Assembly: GCA_907164885.2 (NCBI GenBank)
Contig: OU015497.1
Coordinates: forward strand, 71,704,398-71,768,397
Source of the DNA: Dolomedes plantarius
Taxonomy: Eukaryota > Arthropoda > Arachnida > Araneae > Dolomedidae
Direction: 5' to 3'
DNA: 64,000 bases
The notes under the pieces are model-generated. The model was given only the letters and a program-made list of their open reading frames with translations, was not told the DNA's origin and did not search any database. Below, piece after piece: positions 43,146-56,400 of the stretch; positions within the stretch are counted from its first letter, which is position 1, and every line of letters starts with the position of its first letter. The position numbers were made by a program, and so were the translations under genes.

Positions 43146-43149
43146 AAAA

Positions 43150-43260
43150 GTTGTAGACGAGCCACAGAGGTCCACGAGCAGTGAAGAATACAAATGCTGG
43201 GATCAAACCCAGGATGGAATTGAGCTATCAAGCTACCATTGCTGCTATGTGCATTGGGAA
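43150..43260 (-). repeat. Possible tRNA-like SINE head
   Basis: The minus strand carries CTGGGTTTGATCCCAG, which contains a good Pol III B box (GGTTTGATCCC), downstream of TGGTAGCTTGATAGC, a weak A box. It lies at the 3' side of the LINE remnant and could be its tail partner or a separate SINE. Weakly supported. Confidence 0.35.
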
Positions 43261-43666
43261 CAGGCCAAAAGGAAGCAAGATGGTGAATTAGAGTGACAGA
43301 GGTTAGAACTGAGTGAGCTTAACTATTGGTCGAGAGCAAATTGAATCCTATATTCTGGTTGACTAGAGAAACAAGGTCCAGGATCTTAGAGAAAGCTATT
43401 AACAGTGAGAATGGCCTGTGAGGAATTGCGGTGCAGGAGTGAGAATTAAGCAGTTTAAAATCAAATTAAAGAAAATGGAAAGACGAAAGAAAAAAAATTA
43501 AAGATTACGAGAAAGAGGAGTGCAGAGTGATCCCAGTGTCGAGCACTAGGGTCGCTCTGGGCCTACGATTAAATTCACTATTATCATAATCTGGGAGATT
43601 GGCAATTTCTTCATTAAGAGTGGAGTAAAGTCTAATATAAAATTTGATAGCAAAATTAATTATAGC

Positions 43667-45660
43667 CTAGCGAATGGGTTTAATGTGGAGGGAGTAGTTT
43701 GTTTTATATCTATTGACTTCGGTAATTAGATGTAAGGCTGTGTCATCAACATAGAGGGCAAATGATGTGTTAAGGGTGGCAGGGATATCATTTATAAATA
43801 CGTTAAATAAAACCTGTAAGAGTTTCAAACCTTGAGGAACACCCACATTAACAGGGTGTAGGGCTGACATGGTACCAGAATTGCTTATAGCAAAAGTTCT
43901 GTCCGAAAGATAAGACTGAATAAGTTTAATTAGAGCAGCTGGCATTTTAAATTTAATGAATTTATAGATAAGGCCGCTGTGCCAAACAGAGTCAAAAGCT
44001 TTTAGCATGTCAAAAAATACAGCGCCAGTCTGCATTCTGTTCTGTAGTCCATCATGGATGTACTCAGTAGCACAAAGCAGGTGGAGTTTGGTAGTGTTTG
44101 GTCTGAAACCAAACTGGGCATTTATGAGGTTATTGCTCCAGATAAACTTATTAATATGGTTACAGAAAATGTGTTCAACCACTTTAGAAAAGGAAGATAA
44201 AAGACTTATGGGCCTGTAGATTTTAGGAATGGATGGATCCTCACCAGGTATCAGTTAAGTAGTTGACATATTGAAAAGGGAGATTTTTAATAGCATTATG
44301 CTGATACTGTCTTGACTAGGGGCTTTTCTATTAGGAAGGGAGTTAATCGCAGTTAAAACTTCACTTACAGTGTTTTTTTCGATCTCACTACTATGATTTC
44401 TGAACAGAAAATTTTGGAGGATATCATGGACTTTATCAATTGCACTTGGTCAGAAAGCACTAGAATGGGGGTTGAATTCGGTTTCATAATTAGCTGCTAA
44501 GGCCTCAATTTTGTCTGAGTCACCAGTTAAGATTCCAGAACTGGAGTTAAAGGTCGGAAAGGGTATATGGGGTTTCCTAATTCTTTTAAGGTATTTCCAA
44601 ATTGAGTTATCAATGGGAGCTAGTGACTCAATAAATTCTTCCCATTTATTATTTTCAAAATTTTTTATTTTAATTTTAACCTGGTATTTGAGATGTTTAT
44701 AATTACTATGCATTCTTGGGTCCTGAGTTTGCTGCCAAATTTTCCTGAAATAATTCCTCTATTTAATTAGATCAACAATGTAATGGGGTAGTTTGTGATA
44801 AAAGTATTGGGGGGAGTCAATCTTAGCAGATTCTAACACACTTTGGATGGTATTAGTGATAGAGATAACAGCAGCGTCTATGTCATCAGGACCGTTAATA
44901 TTATCAAAGGGTGAGGGGTGGGGAGTTGTTTACAAATTTAGTGAAGGACTGCCAGTTAGTATGGAAAGTAGGAATAATACAGGGGAGCAGGGGGTTGCAG
45001 TTAATATCTAATTTAACAGGTAAGTGGATAAATAATTAATAGTATTAATCGCATAAGCATAGTTCATGTTGTTTAAGAGGGCAAAGTCAATGATAGATTG
45101 GGAGCCTGAAACAACTAACCTGGTGGTGTAGAGTGGGAGAACAATATCTACAGAGTTATCTATTGAGTAAGAATTAATTTCAGTACTGCATCTAGTTACT
45201 GAACGGTCACTCTGGCAATTCAAATGGGGGTGAGCGTTAAAGTCACCAAAAAGTATAACTTTATGGTCCAGATTAAAAAGCTGAGTAAGTTCATTAGTTA
45301 CAGGTCTACCATCAGTAATTAAGTAAGTGGAGACAAGGGTGAGATTAGTGCTAGTTTATCCAAATTTTAACAATTGTGTTTTCTATAGTATGTAAGTTAA
45401 GGCTGGGGAGATGGTTATATTTAATATTTCATTTGACATAGATCGCCGTACCACCAAAATGTACGGGAGCATTAGTATTAGGGTCAAGACAGGGAGTGAA
45501 GTACAAATTGTAGTTTTGAATTTTAAGAGTTCTGGGGGTGGGAGACTTCACTTCCTGTGCCAGAAAAAGATCTACTTGGTTCTTGATAAGAAACTCTAGT
45601 AGCTCATGAATATGTGTACTCAAGCCATTAGCATTACAACTCAGAAATTGCAGAAGTAGA
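43667..45660 (-). pseudogene. LINE ORF2: APE endonuclease and reverse transcriptase, broken
   Basis: The N-terminal endonuclease piece reads LLEFLIKNQVDLFLAQEVK, followed by GGTAIYVK. Next come fragments around SIIDFALLNNMNYAY (45223-45008) and a pre-RT region (KWEEFIESLAPIDNSIWKYL). The reverse transcriptase has NAQFGFRPNTTKLHLL, motif A FDMLKAFDSVWHSGL, the motif B region VGVPQG, and the catalytic box FALYVDDTALHL. The active-site box is YVDD. Several frameshifts, a stop at 43667 inside the post-RT region and missing segments make it non-functional. Confidence 0.9.
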
Positions 45661-47043
45661 GGGGAGCATTAGGGAGCAGAGGAGTTGGCTGTCTCTTGTG
45701 AGGCAGCAGAAAGTATGTTATTTATTGGTTGGCTGTTTAGTTTATCAACTAAGTAATTAAAATCTGAAATATTCATTTTGGTGCAAAGTTGTTTTATTTC
45801 TTTTAGGATGTCCCTAATTTTTAAAAGTTTATTTAGAGTGCCGTCAAGGTTTCCCATTGGCAATGCACTAGATGTTTGAGTTTCAAGAGTATTATCAACA
45901 GGAGTTACATAATTAATGGTTTGTTCAGTCGTTATTGTGGGACGACAGGAGTTATTGGGTTTAACAGCCTGGCTATAAGATATTGTGGAATTTATCGGTT
46001 TGCTAGCAAAGGTATTTCTTGCAGTCATTTGGACAATGAGTTGGGGAGAGTAATTACCGGCTTTGGCCACTTCCTTAATGGTTTTTATTTGGTTGTGTCT
46101 AAGTTTAACCTGCTCCGGGTGAGCACTGCAACCTCAGTAGTTCGCTGGGTGGTCATCATTACAGTTAGTGCATTACCTGAGTTGTTACACAGTTTTGTAC
46201 AAACTGAAGATGGCACCTGCACACCCAAACAGTCTGTAGGAGGCAAACTTCACTACTGTGATGGAATTTTTGACAGTTGAAACACTGTTTGGTACCTTTA
46301 GATTTGTAGACTTTAACTCTAACAATGAAACCTAGAAAGTGTCTTATTATCCTTTTGGAAGGTACTTTTGGATTGTTCGAAATTGCTCAAATGTGCTGGG
46401 TGTTATTTTGAGAAATTGTCCTGAGACAGTTTTGGGTCGGTTGAAATTAATTAACATGTTGATGTTGGTAATAATATTTTAGTTTCTTGAGAGCATTTTA
46501 ATGAAATATGGCTCTGGGTTCTCTTTTTTCTGGGGTGGAATCCTCTGTTCCCCAAAATTCAACATCTGTAGCTTCTTCCTCTAGGGGAGCAAATTTGTTA
46601 CTGGTCCCAATGGCATCTGATTTTGCTTGATTTAGAATATTTTCATGAGCTACCTGCTTTATTTGTGGTTTGCTATTCTCAGCATTCCTTCTATTTTTGA
46701 TAGATTTTTTAACTACTGGAGTAGTAGAAAATTTACTGACGATAGTGACTAAATTTTTAAAACTCTCTAAAGTAGGACCACGCACAAAAGCAACAATGTA
46801 CTTCCACATACCTTTAAGTTTGTTGAGCTCAAAGTCCTGGTCTATACCAGTTCAGTTTCAGTAGGTTCCCAGAATCTCATCAATCGATTGAGCAGTGAAA
46901 TCAAGTGACTCCGTGCAATCCTTATATTCAGGAAGGTCATTTCTGCAGACTTTGAAGAAGGTCAGGCAAATATGCAAATCTTGAAGTTCAAGATAATCAG
47001 GATCAAGGTGTGAAAACATGGTGGCTGGATCAGAAAACAAGAT
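45661..47043 (-). pseudogene. LINE ORF1: gag-like protein with CCHC zinc knuckles, broken
   Basis: Fragments in order: MGLILFSDPATMFSHLDPDY (47052-46858), an Asn/Lys-rich middle (46809-46498), the knuckle region at about 46290-46080, and a C-terminal part ending QETANSSAP. The first knuckle is canonical, CFNCQKFHHSSEVC (C-x2-C-x4-H-x4-C). A later one reads CNDDHPANYRGC. Jockey gag proteins carry three such knuckles. Frame changes occur between the fragments. Confidence 0.85.
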
Positions 47044-47296
47044 CAAGCCCAAGTTTTTACAAAAAATACATTTATGTTATAACAAACAAACAAATAAACA
47101 GATTAAAAAAAGAATTTTAAAAAAAAGACACAAAGAATAGAAAGAAAACACCAGGGAAATATTTTGAAACTTCTCATGAGTTTTTTTCAATGGTATATCT
47201 CTTACTGATCAATACAGACCAGGGGATTTGTTGAAATATGTCATCAAATTAATCTCACTGAGAGTAATTATTAAAACAAAAAATTAAAAAGTGTTG

Positions 47297-47302
47297 TTTA
47301 TT
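47297..47302 (-). terminator. Poly(A) signal AATAAA of GPALPP1-like gene
   Basis: AATAAA on the minus strand 30 bases after the stop codon of the last exon. The position is short but normal for a compact 3' UTR; the cleavage site is not visible. Confidence 0.55.
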
Positions 47303-47331
47303 TACATATTAACTATACAAAACTGCATCAG

Positions 47332-47481
47332 CTACAAATACTGATTACTCCTTCCAGGTGCAAACCGTGAGTTAAGATATTTTGCTTTATCAATGACAGA
47401 ATTAACTTGTTTTTTATTGAAATGACGGGTGGCAATTTCATCTCGATCAAATGCTTTCCTCTCCTGGCGCTCAGGTTTTTT
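47332..47481 (-). CDS. GPALPP1: GPALPP1-like exon 6, C-terminus and stop
   Basis: Forty-nine codons plus TAG: KKPERQERKAFDRDEIATRH, then FNKKQVNSVIDKAKYLNSRF and APGRSNQYL. The acceptor is TTTCTTTAG. It matches the conserved end of the DUF3752 region, where FDRD and a final SRF followed by a short tail recur in the family. Confidence 0.93.
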   Translation of the reverse strand, partial: KKPERQERKAFDRDEIATRHFNKKQVNSVIDKAKYLNSRFAPGRSNQYL

Positions 47482-50400
47482 CTAAAGAAAATACATACAC
47501 AATCATATAAAAAAAATTAGTGTACAAGGTAAAAAATAGTAATATAATTGAACAAGAAAAAAAATATTAAGTGTTTTCCAAAACAAATATGTTAAGGTTA
47601 TATATAAAGAAATAATTCAGTAAATAGTGCTGGTAACAAGAAAATACATCCCAATGAAGAACTATCAAAAATGGATATTTCTTATACTGATATTCTATTG
47701 ATAAAATAACATCAAAGAATGGAGTTCGGCCAATAAGCCTACAATACATTAGGAAAAATATGTAATATAAAGTAAATTGATTTTGAAATATGTGTTTTTA
47801 GTAGGATTAAAAAAACAAAAAAAAAAAAACAAGTTTTTTTTGTTTGATTCATTATAAATAAAATTTTTACCCCACTAAAATTAACAAATAATAATAATAA
47901 TAATAATAATATAAAAAAATCAATGTTTTATTTAATCAAAATAAAATTTAATATTATACTTATACATTTATCAATACTGTGGTGCACAAATACATAATTG
48001 TCTTTAGAAAGTTTTTAATACCTGCATTAATGCATAGCTACAGAATTGCTGTCAAAGCAGAAACTGAAATGTTTTTGCAGTTTTATCTTACTGGTAGTCT
48101 TATAAAATCTAAAACAGCTTTTAAAATTCTTACTAAACAATAGGGGTTCTTTGTTGGTATTTCTTTGACTTTAATCTTTTAATCAAATACTTTGAATAGG
48201 AATGATTATATAAATAAATATATATATGTATATATAGCCAAATATATTGTGCAAATGATAAGCAAACTAGGAAAGTACTATATTAGTATAAATGCAAACT
48301 AAAAAAGTCCATTTTAAAGGGATACCTGTTCGACAAACTCTATTTGCCTTATGGCCACAAAAACAAATATACAAACAGACTACTTCAGTAATCATAGAAA
48401 TCATCATCCCAATCATTACTCAAACAGGTCAAAATTTGAGTTAATTTTATTCCTGGAATACTTTAGAATACCTCATCATGAATATCCCGGCTGACTATTT
48501 AATCTGGGTCAAACTCTTGAGTATTCTTCAAATTAATCAAACCTGGTAGAAAAACTTAGGTCCACATTTTTTTTAATATGGTCTCATCCTTGCAGAACTT
48601 ATGCCCATCTTAGCTACCTTTATGAGAAACAGTTTGGACAAAAACAACATAATATATACACAATTTATTTTTAGTATCTGATTTATTATCAGAAAAAAGT
48701 AAGAAATTTGTTAGATTTGTCAGAAATAAAACCTATAATAGCACAAAAACACAAGTATTTGTTCATGTAGCATTGGAAATTTACCTCTTTCTTCTTCTTT
48801 TGGTGCATTTCAAGTAATGATTTATTACGTTTTGACTCCTGAAAAATAGTTAATAGTTTTTACAATTTTTTTTTATAGATGGCTGGCATGGAACAATTGT
48901 CATGATTCAAACAATAGGAAAAAACAAACACATCATTAAAAAAAGTCACAGTTCTTGTACACCTTTTAATATTTTGAAGTCAAATTTTGTTTAATTCTTC
49001 TAAAGACAGATTCTCTTTTTAGCACTACTATAATAAGAAAAACTTGCATAATTAAAAAGCTATCACCTAGCACAAATGTTATAATAAGTACTACATAGTT
49101 AAGAATACAAAAATCCTTTATACTCCCTCAGTTCTTGATAAATAAAAACGTTACAGTTTGAGTAATTTGAATGGGTAGGGATGAAGTATTGTAGATTATA
49201 GTTAGGTTTGGAGCACAACAGTCAACTTTTTGCTACACGAGGGCTAATTAAACCAGGACCTACAGTTTAAAGCCAATTTTGAACAGCTACAAATATCCAT
49301 GCCAAGAGTAGGACTCGAACCCTTAGGATCTGAACCGAATGCCAATGCCCTAGCCATTCGGCCATCACCAGGCATAGAACAATAAAATGATAGCTACAAG
49401 TCACAGAAGTAACCTCATTTAAAATTAAAGAGGAAAAAACACTGTGTGTTAGGTGACAGAATTCAAATAAATAGGTATTCCCATCTGCCTAATCATTATT
49501 ATTTTAGAAAAAAATTGATAAATAAGTACCAGGGACAGAAACTAGAATAGAGACAACTTTACTACAAATAAGTAATTAGTATTTCATTGCAACTTCTACA
49601 ATTACAGTCAAAATAACATAATATGATGAAAGGAATTTAATTTATCTATAAAAACTTACATTGTACTTTTTTAATTCTTCACTTGTCTTCTCATCTTCTT
49701 CAGGATTTCGATATTCTGTTTCCTAGAAAAATAACAAGCTACTGAAATATTTACAAATAAAATAGTCAATTTTTATACACATTCTATTGAGAACTATCTA
49801 TATATTTAAGTTGCTAAGCCGACTTTTTGGGCAGTCCGTGAGAGAAAACTACTGCATCAATTTACTTCATTTTGGTCTTAAACGAAAGATTGTAATCTGT
49901 AGATTTGTCAAATTTGGTTTTTGTAACCGCAATTTCTATTAATTAGAGATAATTTACAGTTAAAAACTGATTTCTGCGCATGCTCAGTGGCATGTTTAAA
50001 TTTGGCTTTAGAAACTCACTGTTTCTGCGCATGCTCAGTGCCATGTTTTAATGATAAACACGTTTATTTCGTCGAGTCTCTCTAGATCTCTCTCTGCTAT
50101 TTTTATTTTTGTGATAATTAAGTTTGTGAAATATAAGACTAAACCTGATGGAAATTGTTTATTTCGCGCTTTTTAATTAGCGATAATTTACAGTTAAAAA
50201 AATTTCTTTCTGCGCATGCTCAGTGACATTTTTAAATCTGGCTTTAGATACTCACTAAGCACGATGCCGCTTAAACACGTTAATTTTTTTCTGCGCATTA
50301 TTATGATTTTCAACATTTGGGAATGATTTGTCGAGTATAATTTGTGTATTAGTACATTTATTTACTATCTAGCCGTCATGTTTTGGCGGGTATCAACTAG

Positions 50401-53400
50401 TTTTTGTTTAATTTTATACCTGAAATATATTTAAAAACTGAAATAAATAGATAAATGTAAAATATATTTTTTGCAAACTAAATTTAAAAAATAGTTTAAA
50501 AATCTTTAAATATTAAATATGTACAGGAATAGTGTTACACTAAGGCATTTTTAGGAGGGCAGACATTTTGCCCTTTATTTCATCATAAATATATTCTACT
50601 CTTTTTTAGTTAAAAAAAAAATTACCCTGCTCATTTTCAAATGAATTTTACTTCAACTGTAAATTTTACTACTATTATGAAATTATACTTAAAATAAAAT
50701 TATAGAAATTTGTATACAGGCTATATTAACAAGACTAAAATTCGATTTATTAACCAGATTTTATTAATATTTATAAGAAAGTTTAGTAATATTACAATAC
50801 AGGAATTAAAATTTTTTTATTTAAAATCACAGAAAAATTTAATTATCTAGGTAATAACCATGATAACAAAAAATACAATTTCCATTTAAAATTGTCCTTT
50901 TTGATCAGTTGCAATGTCTAATTAAAGACAGTCTCATGCCTTTTTTTTTATTCCGGGGAAAATATAACTTCATGATAAAAACTACTTTCTTCAAGATAAA
51001 AAACTTATTGCTGGGCAAAAATATGTAAATTATATATTATAAAACAGTAAGATGCAAAATTTCAGAATGTTATGACCTTATTAAATATTTTAATTTTTAA
51101 AGTATATTATTTATTTCCAAAATATATTAAAAATTACCTTTTTTTGAAAGAATGCTTATACTGTATACTAAATAAGTTTTAAATAGTTTTATTCATACAT
51201 ATAAAATACTACTAAATAAGTTAAATAGTACTAAATAAGTTTTATTCATACATATAAAATATGGTGCATTGAATCATTACAACTGTCTATATCAATAATC
51301 ATCACACCATATGTGAAATCCATATGTTTTCTATGAATTTTACAGGTGATTTGATTTTCAAGTTTAAACAATCACAGCCTATAATGAAAATAAATACAGT
51401 ATTTAAAGTCTGTACTTCTAAGATTAAAGGTTTAAACAATACAAGTTTAAATTTAGCAACAAATTTGAATATAACTAAATATGTGAAAGATATCCCACAT
51501 CTCAGACGATGGTTTTCCCTATTACATAAAATACCTTTTGCTGAAAAAAAAAATAAACCCTTTCATTAAAAAAAAATCTGTGTTATAACTAAAAATTGCT
51601 AGTTAGCAATTTAAATACCAGACAATTTCTCTTAAATCCCAAAACTTAAGTGAAACTTATACATTCGCATTCCAGTGTTTTTTACAATGGACATTTTTAA
51701 TGAAAAAAATATATATATTCATACATATAAAAAATAAATATTAACATTAACAAAAATGTAGCAAAATCAACCCTTATATTGATAACACTAAAAAAAGTAT
51801 AAAGCATTTTAATTTTCTTCATTATATTGCAATTAAAATATAGTTTTGCATGACAATTTTAACACTTTAGATTTAATTATATTTTTAATTAGGAATTTTT
51901 CATAGAACACAAATTTTTTATACAATTAAAAAGGCAATGGATTTTTGTCAGTACTTACTTTCTTTGCTATTTTAGAACCTGGGGCTAGACATCTTGATAT
52001 AGCTCCAAGTTGATTGCGACGAGATGTATCAGGAACAACCATCCATTCTTCTCTCTGAGAACTTTGAACAGCAGGTATATCCTACTCTTAAAAAGCATAT
52101 TTATACTGAACATTTAATTACTGACAAGAGAAAAAGCTAAATTGAAAATTTTTACATACAGATAGACAAATTTGTCATAAAAATTATTTTATAAATTAAA
52201 GATGATTACATAACATTAGAACAAGAAGCAAATTTACAGCATAAAAAATAATTTAATATTTTAAATAACAATTGGTTTTAAAATATTTTAGTGACAACTG
52301 CTTTAAGCTACTGCTGACTAACTGTTAGCTTAAATCTGTAGTGTAATCTTACATTTTAATGAATTTTGAATATTTAAAAACTCAAGGACAAATTGTTTAA
52401 AATTGTAGAGATAGGCATTTAAATCATTATGTTACCTTTATCAATTAATGAAATTAAATAATTATACAAATACTTTTCATAAATCTGATTTAAAATTTCT
52501 TTTAGAGAAATAATTTTAAATACTATTCAAGTTATAAAAATTGCAACTACTAATGTTTCAGAAAATTTTAAATGAACAAAGGCATTAAATACAATTTTTA
52601 TATGTTCCTAAAATAAAAACTTTGTACTTTATTTCAAACCAAAATTTAAAAGAAAAATGGTGATTCAGAGAGAATTTCATTAAAAAATCTTCAGAGCCAT
52701 AAATATCAAAGCATATATCTATTTAGGAATTACTGATTTGGATAAAGAATCACTGAAATCTTTCAAACTCTCGGAACTTCTCCAATTTCATTGTTTTCAG
52801 TTTATTTTTGACTCTATTCAAAATCATTCCAAAGAAATATAATCACAGGACTTTTCACATACTACCCTTAATCTAACATATGCCTATAATCATATTTCAT
52901 ATTTATAATTTCAATACATGATAGTTGAGATTTTCAGTATAACAAAGTCCACTGATATCATCTAAATGATCCGAGTTATTCTAAATCAAGTTAAATATTC
53001 TGATATAGCAAGAGAGTTCAGATTTTAATACAACTAAATTTGCAGAGTCAAGCCTAAACAGTTTGAAATATTTGTTATCATTGATATATGTATTATATAA
53101 TTGTAATTATTAGAGTTTATTCTTGAAATCACAGTTCAATGATGTGCTCTTGCCGATAAAATGTGAGTACTTTATTTTTTACTAATGTCTAAACTATGTT
53201 ATGTATGAATCTAGTTAAAAAAAGAATGTTAGATAATGTAACAACTTACATATTTACAAAAGCAATGCAACAACAAAAATTTAGAAATGTAGATAATGGA
53301 TACCACAAGATGAACAAATTTGTTTGAAATAAAATATGAAAACTCCTTCATACCTATTTTATTTTCTGCTGAATTATTCAAGTAATTTGTCAACATATCT

Positions 53401-56400
53401 TAAATTTCAATTCTATTTCTTACATAAGAAAAAAATATGCTTCTGAAAATTTTGTCTATAAGTTTTATGATTACTTTACAGATTTATTTATGGTAAAAAG
53501 AAGAATTTCATTGAAAATGACTTAAATGATTTGATATATACCATTCATAATTCAGAAGTATTCTTTATTTTTATTTCATTTTAACTAAATTTTTAACAGT
53601 CACTTCTAGAGCAAAGCACAAGATGCAACAATTTTAATTATCTTTGAAAGTAGTACATAATTAATATGAGGGGAAAAAATATTGCATTTAGTATCAACAA
53701 ATATACTGGTTTTAATCTATACTTAAAACTTTAATGCTACTAAAAAATTTCCAAATTATAATAGTTTAAAATTATTTTTTAAACTATTGAAATATGTATA
53801 CTTTTATCAAAGCATGTTACTTGCCTTCATATCCAACTTATTTTTCATATTAACAGCTCTCTTCTCAATTATCTTAACAATATCATAATCTTGTTTAGTC
53901 TGAGGAGGAAGAGGTCCATATACTTCACTGTCATCGTCATCATCATCTACGTCACTATTTTGTAAACAAGTTCCGGGTAATACAGGTCCTATTACCGTAG
54001 ATGCTTGAGATTCATCTTCTGGTTCAGGAGAATTCAATTCTTTTTCGAATGGTTCCTCAGCAATAAATAATGGTCGCTCCGGTCCAATAACTTTTGCTTT
54101 CTTCTTTGGTTGTTCATTATCACTGTCACTATCTTCATTAGTAGGTAATTTGAAGCCTACAAATATCAAAAATTAAATTCTTAATATACAAAAAGATCTT
54201 TTGATCAACAAGATGTGTTTTTTCAGCTGTTTATTAACTTTTGTTTTTATACGTATATAAGTATGATACTAGCTGCATTCTAACAAGTTTTTATTTTGAA
54301 TAAAAGATCAAAAGTTCCAGACAAGCAGAAAAGAAACAAAAAAAATTTTAAGTGAATAGTCAAAAATATTTCTTAAATAGTGATATGTGAAAGACGAAAT
54401 ATGAAAGATATCATTTCTTAGGGTGCAACATTTACTGATACATTAAAATGCAAGGTTGACATTTCTAATATAAAGATTTAAAATATTAATACTGCATTAT
54501 TAGAACTATACAAATAAAATTAATATAACTAGATTTCTGCCCTGAGGATAATTTAATGTCTGAACAAAATACATGTGAATAATGTGATGGAACTTGTCAT
54601 TTAGGACATGTTCCATCCTTTAAGAGAGGTATTTCCTTTACAGAAATTCACTTAAATGTTCTTGAGATACTGTTTCAAATTTTGTATTCATTAAGAAAAT
54701 ACTACTTCATATCTTTTATGTGTTCATGTATTAAGATGGCCCTACATGTGCAAGAAATCCTCAAAGAAAAAGTCTGCAGGCTTTTTCTTTATACACTGTC
54801 TTGACCTTCAGTCAATCTGTTGCAGTACACTTACAACCTCATATTAATATTTTTGCATTTTGTTTAAATAGAAATATACATATGGCATCAACAGACAATA
54901 TTTTGGATGCTGTTGGCTTGATTGTAACAAACTGTATTATAACTCGTAAGAAAAAGTGCACAAGAAACGTATGGTGCAAGTAGCAACTGCTAAAGAGAAG
55001 AAGCTATTCCCACACAAATCTCATTTCAGAATTGGAGGTTTTCCCAAAAGACTTTCATAATTACATGAGGATGGACCAAGAAACTTATCTACATCTGCTT
55101 TCATTGGTCATCCATCATATCACAAATAAAAACACTGTCATGAGGCAAGCCATTTCTCCCCACAAAAGACTCATTGTGACAGAGGTTTTTGGTTACTGGA
55201 AGGAGCTACAAAGACCTAAATATTCAACAATAATTCCTCCACAGGCCCTTGGACAAATCATACTAGAGATATGCGAAGCTATTTCCAAATCCCTTCAAAG
55301 CATTATTTGACGGTAAGTTGAAAACAATTATTGTAATGTATATAAAAAAAGGACTTTATTTAGAAGTTGATTTGATTAAATTTTACATTTGTGTGGATAT
55401 ACAACAAACTTTAAATTAACTGCAGTCATCAAAATGTGATAAAAAAGATGCTGATGTATAAATCTAATAACAAAAAAATTTGAAGTTTTTCATGCAAATA
55501 ATTCCTTTCAATAAAGAATCAAGCACAAATTTTATGACTGATAGATTTTTACTTTTACAAATAAATTTGACATTACTTAACTTTTAAAAGAACCTTTTTT
55601 AAGAATGTATTTTTTGGGCTTTACTAGAAATTACAATCCATTCTCATGAAACTATATGATTAAAAAAGTGATAAACTTCACAAAATTGAAAATAATTAGT
55701 TGAAAAGGATGTTTGATATGCAGCATTATTCTTACATACGTATAAAGTCGATATTGATATATTTGACCATAAAATTATATACAAGTTAATAAGATCAGTA
55801 TTTCCATGAATTAATTCCATGAGTTGATTGTACAGTTTTAGGTTATCAGCGAATTATGCAAAGAAATAAATTAACTAGTAACCTCTTTTAATTTTAAAGG
55901 ATGCAGTCAGAAGTAACAAATGTATGGGACTAACTTTTGACAGTAAAAGATTACAAAACAAAGTTTTAGTTCAGGAATTTTAGAAATTTAAAAAATAGTA
56001 AGATCAGTTAGAAAATTAGGCCTCTGGTTTAGGGAAATATAAGTATAGCATGCTTTAACATTTGCGGTTTTCCTTACCCTATATTCTTTCCTGTAGATTT
56101 TTATTAAAGCTATTATATTTCCCTTGAAATTGATAAAAGCTTTATCAAAATCCTATAAATCTAATACAGATGGATTATGGTTCAATGAAATTTGGTAAAA
56201 ATAGCACAAATATGAATATATTCATGAGCAAAAGAACTTTTAAAATATCATGCTATAATTATTTAAACATTTCATTCAATGAATGGTTTAAGTTAATTTT
56301 TTTTGAAAAAAAAATTTACTCCATATATCATTATAGGTTAGTAATTAAGTTTTTATAAATTATAAAGTCACATAATGTTCACTACAGACAAAAATTAAAG

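Larger units (their letters stand above)
43520..47045 (-). mobile_element. Jockey-like LINE (non-LTR retrotransposon), degraded but with both ORF regions
   Basis: Reading 5' to 3' on the minus strand: a gag-like ORF1 with CCHC knuckles (47043-45661), an APE-type endonuclease region (about 45640-44900), the reverse transcriptase (44713-43667), and a non-coding tail. ORF order and the CCHC gag are those of the Jockey clade. Many frameshifts and stops interrupt all parts. It sits between the boule promoter side and the 3' end of GPALPP1, in the same orientation as both genes. Confidence 0.9.

Noticed and set aside
49309..49372. Possible tRNA gene
   Set aside because: A and B boxes are present but the acceptor stem does not pair and the sequence continues into a repeated SINE body.
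51324..51569. 81-codon open frame in GPALPP1 intron 3, antisense
   Set aside because: No motif and AT-rich codons; inside an intron with no splice evidence.
53819..53823. GT donor just after the GC donor of GPALPP1 exon 2
   Set aside because: Using GTAAC here would leave an extra partial codon and shift exon 3 out of frame; the GC donor fits both consensus and phase.
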